Source: Clostridium muellerianum
GTDB lineage: Bacteria; Bacillota; Clostridia; Clostridiales; Clostridiaceae
Reading direction: 5' to 3'
Assembly (NCBI RefSeq): GCF_012926525.1
Contig: NZ_JABBNI010000014.1
Span: 186,001 to 250,000, forward strand
DNA: 64,000 nucleotides
Of this stretch, positions 45,721 to 54,739 are shown piece after piece. Every line of letters starts with the position of its first letter. Positions within the stretch are counted from its first letter, which is position 1. The notes below the pieces were generated by a model, which ran no database searches, was not told the DNA's origin, and saw nothing but the letters and a program-made list of their open reading frames with translations. The position numbers and the translations under genes were made by a program.

Positions 45721-47100
45721 TTAAACTCGTTCTTTTGCTAATTCAAGAGCATTTCTTTCTTGTAACTCTTGAGAAATTCTCGCATATGTTTCTTTATCTA
45801 AGTTATAAAATCTCATACAAACAATTGCTATAATATATAAACAAATAGGAATAACTGCTGTAGCAATAAGAATACCATTAAGTGCTGTAGGTGTTTGTGC
45901 TTGTTTTGCTACATATCCACTCATAGATAAAACTAAGCCCGGAATCATTCCACCTAAAGCATTACCACATTTAAAGAAAAATCCTATAACTGCATATATC
46001 ATACCTCCTAAACGTTTATTTGTCTTCCATTCACCATATTCAACAGTTTCTGGAATTAATGCCCACATAAATGCACTTATCATACCATTTCCCACTGCAG
46101 CAATTCCACGTGAAATAAAAATGGCAGTAATCCAGTTACTTGGGAAAACAAATAATCCAACCATACCTATAATATCAGTTGCTATAGATAATGTCATAAG
46201 TTGCTTTTTGGTTAATTTTCTACTTAACCATGGAATAAATGGGATAACAAATAGTGCTGGTAATGTACCTATTCCAGAATACCATTTAACTAATTCTGGT
46301 CTTCCAACATAGTAGGTAACATAATAAATTCCAGTTGAATTAACAACAGATTTTACACCATATATAACGAAGAAAAATATACTTAAAATTACTAATGGTC
46401 TATTAACTTTAAATTGTTCAAAAATATCACTAAATTTTATTTTTGTATGTGAAGCTGGAACTTGTACTCTTTCTTTTGTTGTTCCAAAACATATAAGTAA
46501 TAAAACTCCTCCAATAGTTGCAATAATAATCATTGTTAACTGCCAGCTTTTTGAAAGGCTCATTGTTTTTGAAAATTGATTTGCTAATAATGGTACAAAG
46601 AATGCTACAATAACGCCTCCTATATTTGCTAAAAATGTTCTGTATGTAGTTATACTAACAGATTCATGTTGATCTTGAGTCATTGCAGAAGTTAATGCAC
46701 CGTAAGGAACATTAACAAATGTATAACAGACTGATAAAGCAATATAAGTTGCATAAGCATATAAGATTTTCCCACCTTGACTAAGTTGAGGTGTACTATA
46801 ACATAATATAGCCAAAACAGCAAAAGGAATTGCACCATATAATAAGAAAGGTCTAAATTTACCATATTTTGTGTTAGTTTTATCAACAATCATTCCTACA
46901 ATAGGGTCCATAACGGCATCGATGATACGAACTATAAAAAACATAAATGCTGCAGCACTTGATGCTAGTCCAAAAACGTCAGTGTAAAAAAACAATAAAT
47001 AGCTTGAAATACTTGCATATACAAGGTTACATGCAAAATCTCCAAATCCATACCCAATTTTTTCTCTTACTGAAATTTTAGCATTTGAATTTTTTTCCAT
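45721..47100 (-). CDS. Glycoside-pentoside-hexuronide (GPH) cation symporter, XynP-like
   Basis: A 459-residue MFS-like transporter with 12 membrane helices. The N-terminal signature is REKIGYGFGDFACNLVY, and MDPIVGMIVDKTNTKYGKFRPFLLYG is typical of the GPH family. The second half begins VNRPLVILS. It probably imports xylo-oligosaccharides or xylosides with Na+ or H+. The GH43 xylosidase gene follows directly, and the xyl-type promoter lies upstream (47410-47487). The ribosome binding site is AGGAGG. Confidence 0.9.
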   Translation of the reverse strand: MEKNSNAKISVREKIGYGFGDFACNLVYASISSYLLFFYTDVFGLASSAAAFMFFIVRIIDAVMDPIVGMIVDKTNTKYGKFRPFLLYGAIPFAVLAILCYSTPQLSQGGKILYAYATYIALSVCYTFVNVPYGALTSAMTQDQHESVSITTYRTFLANIGGVIVAFFVPLLANQFSKTMSLSKSWQLTMIIIATIGGVLLLICFGTTKERVQVPASHTKIKFSDIFEQFKVNRPLVILSIFFFVIYGVKSVVNSTGIYYVTYYVGRPELVKWYSGIGTLPALFVIPFIPWLSRKLTKKQLMTLSIATDIIGMVGLFVFPSNWITAIFISRGIAAVGNGMISAFMWALIPETVEYGEWKTNKRLGGMIYAVIGFFFKCGNALGGMIPGLVLSMSGYVAKQAQTPTALNGILIATAVIPICLYIIAIVCMRFYNLDKETYARISQELQERNALELAKERV

Positions 47101-47409
47101 AATTTAACCTCCTAATTTTAAATTAAACATTTGAATTCATATTTTTGTGAATCATACTAAAACACTAAAGTTGCTAACGTTTTCTTAAATGAGTAAAAAC
47201 GACTTTACTTTTTTATTAATTCTATATTTCACTATTTAAGAATTCATGTAGATACTATTTTTTGCTATTAGCTACTTTTTCTATGCACACGTTAACACTT
47301 AATTGTGTAATTACATATGTAATGCAACATTAAAATTGGTAGAGACTTCTAGTTAATTCTATCAGTTATGGCATTTTGTTATTTTTGATCACCTCCTACT
47401 TTTAAATTT

Positions 47410-47487
47410 AGTATATCATCTTTGTATAACTTTTTCAGTAAACTTTATAAAGCCACTTCAATTAACTGTGAACTATCTATAAAGTGG
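47410..47487 (-). promoter_or_regulatory. Promoter of the symporter-GH43 operon with CTTTATAAAG site
   Basis: On the minus strand CTTTATAAAG (47443-47452) lies 4 bp upstream of a -35-like CTGAAA (47433-47438), followed by a 17-bp spacer and TATACT (47410-47415). A second related string CTATAAAGTGG lies at 47477-47487. The leader to the symporter ATG is about 300 bases. I see no structured RNA in this leader, but the region 47101-47409 has no gene. Confidence 0.75.
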
Positions 47488-47492
47488 ACTAT

Positions 47493-47520
47493 TCAAAGCA
47501 ATCTAAAAAAATTGCTTTGA
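47493..47520 (-). terminator. Possible terminator downstream of xylAB
   Basis: Arms TCAAAGCAAT and ATTGCTTTGA form a perfect 10-bp stem about 105 bp after the xylB stop codon. The T-run lies in the loop rather than after the stem, so terminator function is uncertain. It could instead be a further regulatory palindrome above the symporter promoter. Confidence 0.4.
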
Positions 47521-47625
47521 TTTAATGCATCCGCAAAATATTGAGTTTCCAAACAAAATTCACTATTTTTATATACTTAACCATCATTCTTATAATTTTT
47601 GTAATTCACATATAGCTAGATTTTC

Positions 47626-49128
47626 TTATATTAATAAGTTATCTATTTCTTTAAATTTATCTTTTAAACAAATATACAATGATGAATAAATTTTATAAAG
47701 TTTATTATACTTTTCAACATTTTCTCTTATAGGCTCTATTTTATCTGTAGTTCTTATAAGTTTGCTACATGCTTCGTCTACAGAATTAAAAAACCTACAT
47801 CCAACTGCTGCAAGTATTGCTGCCCCATAAGCTGAACCTTCCTTTGAACTTACAATACTTACATCAAGATTAAAAATATCTGCTATTATTTGTCTCCAAA
47901 GTTTACTATCCGAACCTCCACCATTGATTCTTATCTCTTTCATATCTACATTTAAATTCTTTAATATTTCAAGTGAATTTCTAAGTGCAAAAGATACGCC
48001 CTCTAAAATAGCTCTTGTCATATCTCCCCTTTTATGAGTTACATTTAATCCAATAAAACTTCCTTTTGCATAAGGATCATTGTAAGGTGTTCTCTCACCT
48101 ATTAAATATGGTAAAAAAAATAATTTATTGCTACCTACAGGAGAATTTTCTGCTTCCAAAAGTAATTTTTCAAAAGCATTTTTACTTGTATCTACGTTAA
48201 TTTCATCTATCCACCATTTAAGGCTTAATGCTGCAGATAATATTACCCCCATTTGATGCCATTTCCCATTTGCATGACAAAATGAATGTAATCTATTTTT
48301 TTTATCTGCATAAAATTTTTCATTTGATGCAAAAACAACCCCAGATGTTCCAAGTGTGACAGATAATACTCCAGAGTTAACTGTTCCAGTACCTACAGCT
48401 CCAGCTGCTTGATCTCCAGCTCCAGCTATTACTTTAGTATCAGTTAAAAGTCCAGTTTCTTTTGATGCTGCAAATGAAACATTGCCTATTACTTCATAGG
48501 ATTCATAAACTTTAGGCAAAACATCTTCTTTTATTTCCAATAAATCTATCATTTCCTTTGACCATCTTCTATTTTTAACATCAAACATTATTGTCCCAGA
48601 AGCGTCTGATACATCTGATACGAATACTCCTGTAAGTTTAAAACTTATATAGTCCTTAGGAAGCATAATATGTGCTATTTTGCTGTATATATATGGTTTA
48701 TTTTCCTTAACCCACAACATTTTTGGTAATGTAAAACCTGTTAATGCCATATTTCCTGTATACATAGAAAGTTTATCTTGTCCAAATTCTTTATTTAAAT
48801 AATCACACTGTTTCTGTGTTCTCTGATCACACCATAATATAGCTGGCAATAAAATTTTATTTTCTTTATCAAGAATTACGAGTCCATGCATTTGTCCACT
48901 AAAGCTTATACCTGCAATATCTTTTGCATTAATATTATGGTTATTTATAAGCTCTTTAATTCCATCTTTAGTACTATTCCACCAATCTTCTGGGTTTTGT
49001 TCTGCCCAACCAACCTTAGGATAACTTATGTTATAGTCTTTAGATACACTTTGTAATATATTGCCTTTTTCATTCATTATGATAAGCTTTACAGAAGAAG
49101 TTCCTAAATCTATACCTAAAAAATTCAT
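47626..49128 (-). CDS. xylB: Xylulokinase
   Basis: Phosphorylates D-xylulose to xylulose 5-phosphate. The 500-residue FGGY-family kinase has GIDLGTSSVKLIIMN at the N-terminus, GQMHGLVILD, ILWCDQRT, the FGGY-like GAGDQAAGAVGTGTV near the middle, and the C-terminal INGGGSDSKLWRQIIADIFN with SAYGAAILA. The frame opens at 49149, but ATG at 49128 follows GAAGGGATGATT and fits the family N-terminus. It lies 69 bp after xylA, with a hairpin in the gap. Confidence 0.95.
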   Translation of the reverse strand: MNFLGIDLGTSSVKLIIMNEKGNILQSVSKDYNISYPKVGWAEQNPEDWWNSTKDGIKELINNHNINAKDIAGISFSGQMHGLVILDKENKILLPAILWCDQRTQKQCDYLNKEFGQDKLSMYTGNMALTGFTLPKMLWVKENKPYIYSKIAHIMLPKDYISFKLTGVFVSDVSDASGTIMFDVKNRRWSKEMIDLLEIKEDVLPKVYESYEVIGNVSFAASKETGLLTDTKVIAGAGDQAAGAVGTGTVNSGVLSVTLGTSGVVFASNEKFYADKKNRLHSFCHANGKWHQMGVILSAALSLKWWIDEINVDTSKNAFEKLLLEAENSPVGSNKLFFLPYLIGERTPYNDPYAKGSFIGLNVTHKRGDMTRAILEGVSFALRNSLEILKNLNVDMKEIRINGGGSDSKLWRQIIADIFNLDVSIVSSKEGSAYGAAILAAVGCRFFNSVDEACSKLIRTTDKIEPIRENVEKYNKLYKIYSSLYICLKDKFKEIDNLLI

Positions 49129-49163
49129 AATCATCCCTTCTTTCTTCATAAGATTATTATTAC

Positions 49164-49184
49164 AGAGACAGTTTAACTGTCTCT
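49164..49184 (-). other. Intercistronic palindrome between xylA and xylB
   Basis: A perfect 10-bp stem (AGAGACAGTT / AACTGTCTCT) with a single-base centre lies between the two genes and has no T-run after it. It may protect the upstream xylA message or reduce xylB expression. Function is inferred. Confidence 0.55.
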
Positions 49185-49197
49185 AGATTTTAAGTTA

Positions 49198-50520
49198 TTA
49201 TTTATCTTCAAGTAGATATTGATTTACTATAGATTCTAAAAGTTCTTGTCTTCCTGATCTATTCTTTATATCATTGTTTTCTAAAGCATATTTCTCAAGC
49301 TCATTAAATCCTACTTTTCCATCTACTATTGCTTTACCTATGCTAGTATTAAAGCTTGAATATTTTTCTTTGATAAAGTTTTCAATAGGACCATCTTTTA
49401 AAAGTTTATATGCTACTCTAAGCCCCTTAGCAAAAGTATCCATACCTGCTATATATGCTAAGAATAAATCTTCTGGTTCAAAAGATGCTCTTCTTACTTT
49501 CGCATCAAAATTCAATCCGCCTGGTGCTATACCACCATTTTTAAGTACTTCATACATGGACAAAGTTGAACTATATGTATCTGTAGGAAATTGATCTGTA
49601 TCCCATCCAAGATGTGGATCACCTTGATTGGCATCTAAGCTTCCAAGTGCATTGTTTATTCTTGCCAAACATATTTCATGTTGGAAAGTATGCCCTGCTA
49701 AAGTAGCATGATTTGCTTCAATATTTATTTTAAAATAACTGTCTAGCTTGTACTTTCTCAAAAATCCCAAAACAGTTGCTACATCAGAATCATATTGATG
49801 CTTAGTAGGCTCCTTTGGTTTTGGTTCTATAAGAAATTGTCCTTTAAAGTCTATTTCTTTTGCATAATCTACTGCCATATGTAATAGTCTTGCAAAATTA
49901 TCAAGCTCAAACTCCATATTAGTATTTAAAAGTGTTTCATATCCTTCTCTTCCACCCCAAAACACATAATTTTCTCCGCCTAGCTCTTTCGTAATTTCTA
50001 TTGCTTTTTTAATTTGTGCTGCCGCATACGCGAAAACATCCACATTACATGTAGTACCAGCGCCATGTACAAATCTTGGGTTAGAAAATAAATTTGCAGT
50101 ACCCCATAATAATTTTTTATCGTGTTTTTTCATTAAATTTTTACAAAATGATACTATCTCATCTAAATTTTTATTAGTTTCTGTTAAATCTTTTCCTTCA
50201 GGTGCTATATCTCTATCATGAAAGCAAAAATAATTTATATTTAGTTTGTCCATAAATTCAAAAGCTGCTTCCATTCTAGCTTTTGCAAGTTCCATTTTAT
50301 CGTTTACATTATTCCAAGAACGAAGCATAGTTCCTACACCAAATTGATCAGTTCCATCCGCAGTTAATGTATGCCAATATGACATTGCAAATCTTAAATG
50401 TTTTTTCATTGATTTATCACCAATTATTTCATCAGCATTATAATATTTAAATGAATATGGATTTTTAGAATTTGGTCCTTCATAATTTATTTTAGATACG
50501 TTGTTAAAGTATTCTTTCAT
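49198..50520 (-). CDS. xylA: Xylose isomerase
   Basis: Converts D-xylose to D-xylulose. The 440-residue length fits group II enzymes. The active-site His is in [12 protein letters not shown], metal ligands are in [15 protein letters not shown] and [13 protein letters not shown], and [17 protein letters not shown] is the second metal-site signature. It is the first gene of xylAB, with an AGGTGATGAAAA ribosome binding site and the xyl-type promoter about 35 bp upstream. Confidence 0.97.
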   Translation of the reverse strand: MKEYFNNVSKINYEGPNSKNPYSFKYYNADEIIGDKSMKKHLRFAMSYWHTLTADGTDQFGVGTMLRSWNNVNDKMELAKARMEAAFEFMDKLNINYFCFHDRDIAPEGKDLTETNKNLDEIVSFCKNLMKKHDKKLLWGTANLFSNPRFVHGAGTTCNVDVFAYAAAQIKKAIEITKELGGENYVFWGGREGYETLLNTNMEFELDNFARLLHMAVDYAKEIDFKGQFLIEPKPKEPTKHQYDSDVATVLGFLRKYKLDSYFKINIEANHATLAGHTFQHEICLARINNALGSLDANQGDPHLGWDTDQFPTDTYSSTLSMYEVLKNGGIAPGGLNFDAKVRRASFEPEDLFLAYIAGMDTFAKGLRVAYKLLKDGPIENFIKEKYSSFNTSIGKAIVDGKVGFNELEKYALENNDIKNRSGRQELLESIVNQYLLEDK

Positions 50521-50553
50521 TTTTCATCACCTCATACCTTTATTTTCAAATTT

Positions 50554-50622
50554 AGTATACCACTTTCATTAATCTTTTTCAACCCACTTTATAAAGTTAT
50601 TTTATAAAACAGCTTTATAAAT
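50554..50622 (-). promoter_or_regulatory. Promoter of xylAB with three TTTATAAA sites
   Basis: On the minus strand CTTTATAAAG (50587-50596) lies 4 bp upstream of -35 TTGAAA (50577-50582), followed by a 17-bp spacer and TATACT (50554-50559). Two further copies, TTTTATAAAA (50600-50609) and CTTTATAAAT orientation-equivalent (50613-50622), follow at 13-bp steps. The repeated sites suggest cooperative binding of a regulator. Confidence 0.82.
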
Positions 50623-50672
50623 TCATTTAAATTTATATTTGTACTTTCATATTAAAAAATGAGTATAAAAGC

Positions 50673-50718
50673 AAAAGGGACTGACACCCTAAATAATTAG
50701 TGTCTCAGTCCCTTTTTC
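50673..50718 (-). terminator. Second terminator-like hairpin after the cold-shock gene
   Basis: Arms AAAAGGGACTGA and TCAGTCCCTTTT, with an additional CAC/GTG pairing inside, lie between the cspA terminator and the xylAB promoter. It probably insulates xylAB from upstream transcription. Confidence 0.7.
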
Positions 50719-50757
50719 TAACTATTATAAAAAAGAATTATTATAGCAAAAAAGCAA

Positions 50758-50786
50758 CCCCCTTAAATAGAAACTATTTAAGGGGG
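50758..50786 (-). terminator. Terminator of the cold-shock protein gene
   Basis: A perfect 13-bp stem (CCCCCTTAAATAG / CTATTTAAGGGGG) with a 3-base loop lies 14 bp after the stop codon. TTGCTTTTTT follows on the minus strand. Confidence 0.9.
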
Positions 50787-50799
50787 AAACATTCATTAA

Positions 50800-50997
50800 T
50801 TAGATAATGTTAATGTTTTCTGCTTGAGGTCCTTTTGGTCCATCAACTACTTCATAAGATACTTTTTGACCTTCTTGTAAAGTCTTGTATCCTTCTGCTT
50901 GTATTTGAGAAAAATGTGCAAAAACATCTTTTCCATCTTCTCCTGTGATAAATCCAAATCCTTTTTCTGAATTAAACCATTTAACTGTACCACTCAT
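50800..50997 (-). CDS. Cold-shock protein (CspA family)
   Basis: A 65-residue single OB-fold nucleic-acid chaperone. The RNP1 motif KGFGFIT and RNP2 motif VFAHFS are intact, and the sequence begins [12 protein letters not shown]. It melts mRNA structure in cold or growth transitions. The ribosome binding site is CGGAGGTACACGATAA. The gene has a ~140-base leader from a good promoter, as is usual for cold-responsive csp genes. Confidence 0.96.
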   Translation of the reverse strand: MSGTVKWFNSEKGFGFITGEDGKDVFAHFSQIQAEGYKTLQEGQKVSYEVVDGPKGPQAENINII

Positions 50998-51145
50998 TTA
51001 TCGTGTACCTCCGAAATTTTATTTTTCTTAAACTCTTTGTAATAACCCACCAATAAAATTTCGATATCAACATACTATTTTTATTAAGTACTCATTGAAA
51101 TATATTTGTGTAACATTATTTACTCTTCATTTAAGCAATGTACTA

Positions 51146-51174
51146 ATGATATCACATTTTATTACATAAAGCAA
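51146..51174 (-). promoter_or_regulatory. Promoter of the cold-shock gene
   Basis: On the minus strand TTGCTT (51169-51174), a 17-bp spacer and TATCAT (51146-51151) form a sigma-A-type promoter. Transcription from here gives a 5' leader of about 140 bases (down to 50998), typical for thermoregulated csp mRNAs. Confidence 0.65.
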
Positions 51175-51303
51175 GTTATTTTAATTAATTATATTCCTTT
51201 AAAACAAAATAAATGTTTTAAAGATTCTTGGTGACATTATTACTAAACATTTGTCATTTATAGTATATCAAAGTTTATAAAAAATAAACCTATAATTTGA
51301 AAT

Positions 51304-52155
51304 TTAAAAATCAAATTCACGCATAATTACAATTCCTACAAGTCCTGGACCTGTATGTACTCCTGCTACAGGACTTATATCTCCCATTCCAAGAAAAGTT
51401 ATGTTAGGAATTAGTTTAAAATCTTCAAATACTTTCTTGCATTCGTCCTGTGCACCACCATTCATAACCCAAACTCTGCATTTAGAGGAACTTAATATAT
51501 CCTTTGTAATATCCATTAGTTTATTTAAAGCTTTTTTGTTCCCCCTAACTTTAGTGTAGGTATAATAAATTCCTTGAGAATCTATTGATATTATTGGTTT
51601 TATATTCAACAGTTCACCTACTGTACCATAAACTTTTCCTATTCTTCCTCCAATAATAAGATATTTCAACGTATCCACTGCATAAAATACAGATATACTA
51701 TCTCTTATCTTAGGTAAAGCCCCAACTATTTCCTCATAAGTTTTGCCAGCTTTTAAAAGTTCACCACACTTTATTAGTATAGCTCCTGCCCCTAATGTTA
51801 AAGACTTAGAATCAAAAACTGTAGTTATTATACTAGGATAATTACCGCTTACTAATTTTAATGCATTATATGTACCTGATAATCCTGAAGAAATAGGAAC
51901 TATGATAGCATGTGTATATCCTTCACTTTCCAATTCTCCAAAAAGCTTTTCCATATCCTGAATAGATGGTAATGATGTATGTGGAATTTCCTTATCTAAA
52001 TTATCATAAACTTCATTAGGCGTTATATTCACCCTATCTATGTACTCCCTGTCCTTATAAACTATTCTAAGTGGCAATACTTTTATATTATATTTTTCAA
52101 CTATTTCTTTATCTAAATCAGATGTACTATCTGTAACTAATGCAATTTTCGTCAT
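51304..52155 (-). CDS. DegV-family fatty-acid-binding protein (copy 2)
   Basis: A 283-residue paralogue of the DegV protein at 41046-41894. The same landmarks occur in order: IALVTDSTSDLD, HTSLPS, SSGLSGTYNAL, DTLKYLIIGGRIGK and VAGVHTGPGLVG. The two are clearly homologous along their length but diverged enough to bind different fatty acids, as with FakB1/FakB2; that is inference. AGGAGGCG precedes the ATG. Monocistronic. Confidence 0.9.
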   Translation of the reverse strand: MTKIALVTDSTSDLDKEIVEKYNIKVLPLRIVYKDREYIDRVNITPNEVYDNLDKEIPHTSLPSIQDMEKLFGELESEGYTHAIIVPISSGLSGTYNALKLVSGNYPSIITTVFDSKSLTLGAGAILIKCGELLKAGKTYEEIVGALPKIRDSISVFYAVDTLKYLIIGGRIGKVYGTVGELLNIKPIISIDSQGIYYTYTKVRGNKKALNKLMDITKDILSSSKCRVWVMNGGAQDECKKVFEDFKLIPNITFLGMGDISPVAGVHTGPGLVGIVIMREFDF

Positions 52156-52316
52156 TATAATTAGACGCCTCCTTTATTAACAAGTATATTATATATCATA
52201 TTATTAATATATATCAACAGTGATATGTATCAATGGTAATATATCTTTTTTAGCTTCACGAGCAAATATAATATTGAGAATAAATATTTATTTGTGTTAA
52301 TATTTAAATATGACAT

Positions 52317-52349
52317 TTAAAAGCTTATTAATATTTAATAAGCTTTTAA
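52317..52349. promoter_or_regulatory. Palindrome in the degV/Nudix divergent region
   Basis: A perfect 14-bp inverted repeat (TTAAAAGCTTATTA / TAATAAGCTTTTAA, 5-base centre) lies between two diverging genes, where no terminator is needed. It may be an operator, perhaps for the adjacent NrtR-like protein, or an attenuator in the Nudix leader. Confidence 0.45.
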
Positions 52350-52446
52350 TTAAAAACATAGTAAATAAAATATCAAATTGCTTTCATGCCAATGTGTAAC
52401 TTTTACATAAAGTTGTCAATAATTATAACGAAAGGATGGAATATTT

Positions 52447-53370
52447 ATGAAAGATATACAACTTAAAAATAAAGATGGATTAACAGAAAAAGAGTTTCTA
52501 GAAAGATATACGCCTGGAAATTATGAAAAGCCTTCTACTACTGTAGATATGCTGCTCTTTACAGTGGATGATAAAAAATCATATGATACAGAAAAGTTAC
52601 CTGAAAAAGAATTAAAAATTCTTTTAATTAAAAGAGGAAATCATCCTTATATGGAATGTTTTGCAATTCCAGGTGGTTTTGTAAATATAGATGAAACTTT
52701 AAATGAAGCAGTTTATAGGGAACTAAAAGAAGAAACAAATGTGGAGAATGTATATTTTGAACAGCTTTATACCTGGGGAGATGACATAAAAAGAGATCCC
52801 AGGATGAGAGTTATATCTGTATCTTATATAGCTTTAGTAGATAAAAACAATATAAAGCCACAGGCAGGAGATGATGCCTGTGATGTAGAATGGTTTTCTA
52901 TAAAAAGAGAATTTATATCATCAAGTAAAAATAATGGTGCAAAAGAAGATACATATAACTTAATATTAAAATCTGATACTAAAGATTCTGAAATAATATA
53001 TAAAATCACTGAAAAATGTACAAAAAATGGCATTATAGTGAATAAAGAACCTAATTACGAACTTTTAAATCAAAGTAAAGGTAAACTAGCTTTTGATCAT
53101 GTACAAATTATAGATACTGCACTTAAAAGGCTTAAAAACAAATTAGAATATACCCCTATAGCATTCACACTTTTACCTGAATATTTTACTCTGTCAGAAC
53201 TCCAAAGTGTATATGAAGCTATTCTTAATAAACCTTTAATTAAAGAAGATTTTTTAATAAAGATCACTCCAATGATAAAAGAAACGGATTGTATAAGTAA
53301 AAATTCAAATCATAAATCTGAAAAATATTATAAGTTCAATGATAATTGGCAACACAGTTTTTTTAAGTAA
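52447..53370 (+). CDS. Nudix hydrolase, NrtR-like with C-terminal winged helix
   Basis: A 307-residue protein. The Nudix box GGFVNIDETLNEAVYRELKEET (residues ~77-98) has all acidic catalytic residues. The C-terminal region (about 200-300) with FTLSELQSVYEAI resembles the winged helix of NrtR-type NAD regulators. It may therefore hydrolyse ADP-ribose derivatives, sense them, or both. No NAD biosynthesis gene is adjacent. The first ~40 residues are an extension. AAAGGATGG precedes the ATG. A 14-bp palindrome lies 98 bp upstream. Confidence 0.85.
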   Translation: MKDIQLKNKDGLTEKEFLERYTPGNYEKPSTTVDMLLFTVDDKKSYDTEKLPEKELKILLIKRGNHPYMECFAIPGGFVNIDETLNEAVYRELKEETNVENVYFEQLYTWGDDIKRDPRMRVISVSYIALVDKNNIKPQAGDDACDVEWFSIKREFISSSKNNGAKEDTYNLILKSDTKDSEIIYKITEKCTKNGIIVNKEPNYELLNQSKGKLAFDHVQIIDTALKRLKNKLEYTPIAFTLLPEYFTLSELQSVYEAILNKPLIKEDFLIKITPMIKETDCISKNSNHKSEKYYKFNDNWQHSFFK

Positions 53371-53483
53371 TAGAGTTGTATTTTGTTTAAAGTTACAAAT
53401 ACATATTGTATTTTTTCTAAAATAACATTATATTAGAAGATACAGAAAAGAAAACTAAAATTTGAAATCTAAGGAGACTTTAT

Positions 53484-54500
53484 ATGGACTTTTTAAAAGA
53501 GCTATTTGCAAAAGAATCTACTAAAAGAATTTTATTCTTTATTGTGTTAATAATAATTTTCTATTTATTAAAATCTTTATTAAACTTATTATTATTAACT
53601 TTCTTATTTACTTATTTAATGAACAGTTTACAAGGTTTGATAGTACGACAACTTAAAAAAATCACTCCAGTAAGAGAAAAGCTCATTACAATTCTTTTGT
53701 ATTCATTATTATTTGCATCTATAGTTTTAATAATAGTAAATTATATACCTCTACTTATTACTGAAACTAAATCTATGTTGAATCAACCTACATTTGATTT
53801 TAGCACTAATTCTAATTCAGATATTATTCAAAAATATTTGGTAAGTGCATTTCAACAAATTGACTTACAGAAATATGTAAAATCAGGTTTTGATATTACA
53901 GTTCAGCTAGCTGCTAATATAGGAAAATGGAGTGCCAATGTATTTATTGCAATAATGTTAAGTTTATTTTTTATGCTGGAAAAGAAAAAAATAGAACTTT
54001 TTTTAGAAAAGTTTAAAACAAGCAAAGTAAAAGACATGTTTAAATATTTCAGCTTTTTTGGAAATAATTTTTTAAATTCCTTTGGTAAAGTTATACAAGC
54101 TCAAATTATAATAGCCTTTGTGAATACCATAATATCTGTTATCATGCTTTCTATATTAAGATTTCCACAATTAATTACATTAGGATTCATGATATTTATA
54201 TTTAGTTTAGTTCCTGTAGCAGGAGTTATAATTTCACTTATACCACTTTCTTTGATTGCATTTAAAATAGGTGGCTTTACTAAAGTTTTATATGTATTAA
54301 TTATGATAGCAGTGATTCACTCACTTGAAAGTTATATTTTAAATCCTAAGCTTATGTCAGCTAAAATTGAATTACCTATATTTTTTACATTTATAATACT
54401 ATTAGCTTCAGAACATTTTATGGGAGTATGGGGATTACTTATAGGCATTCCACTTGTAATGTTCATACTAGACTTACTGGATGTAAAAGTAAATGATTAA
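53484..54500 (+). CDS. AI-2E family transporter (PerM/UPF0118)
   Basis: A 338-residue membrane protein with about eight helices. Helices lie at ~17-40, 65-88, 155-170 and in the C-terminal half, where the family pattern FGKVIQAQIIIAFVNTIIS, FSLVPVAGVIISLIPL, SYILNPKLMSAKIELP and GVWGLLIGIPLVM is clear. The group includes exporters of AI-2 and Na+/H+ antiporters; the substrate here is unknown. AAGGAGACTTTAT precedes the ATG. Terminated by the hairpin at 54553-54614. Confidence 0.88.
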   Translation: MDFLKELFAKESTKRILFFIVLIIIFYLLKSLLNLLLLTFLFTYLMNSLQGLIVRQLKKITPVREKLITILLYSLLFASIVLIIVNYIPLLITETKSMLNQPTFDFSTNSNSDIIQKYLVSAFQQIDLQKYVKSGFDITVQLAANIGKWSANVFIAIMLSLFFMLEKKKIELFLEKFKTSKVKDMFKYFSFFGNNFLNSFGKVIQAQIIIAFVNTIISVIMLSILRFPQLITLGFMIFIFSLVPVAGVIISLIPLSLIAFKIGGFTKVLYVLIMIAVIHSLESYILNPKLMSAKIELPIFFTFIILLASEHFMGVWGLLIGIPLVMFILDLLDVKVND

Positions 54501-54552
54501 CTTAAAACCTTATAATAATTAAATATTTGCATCAGCCTTAGATAAAATCAAT

Positions 54553-54614
54553 AAAAGCCTTAGGACTTTACCTTTACTTGAAAATAACAAGTTTGTAAAA
54601 ATCCTTAGGCTTTT
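54553..54614. terminator. Bidirectional terminator between converging genes
   Basis: A long hairpin: AAAAGCCTTAGGA with TCCTTAGGCTTTT (one mismatch), plus inner TTTAC/GTAAA and ACTTG/CAAGT pairs. It is flanked by T-rich ends in both directions between the AI-2E gene and the HD-GYP gene. Confidence 0.8.
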
Positions 54615-54739
54615 AACAATTTAACCTTTAAAACAATTAAACTTCTCTGTTATAACTAAACTTTTTAATAATTGAATACAAACCAATAAATAATAAATTT
54701 AATGTTATTACCTAGAAGCTTTAACATTGGCTCCTGTAT

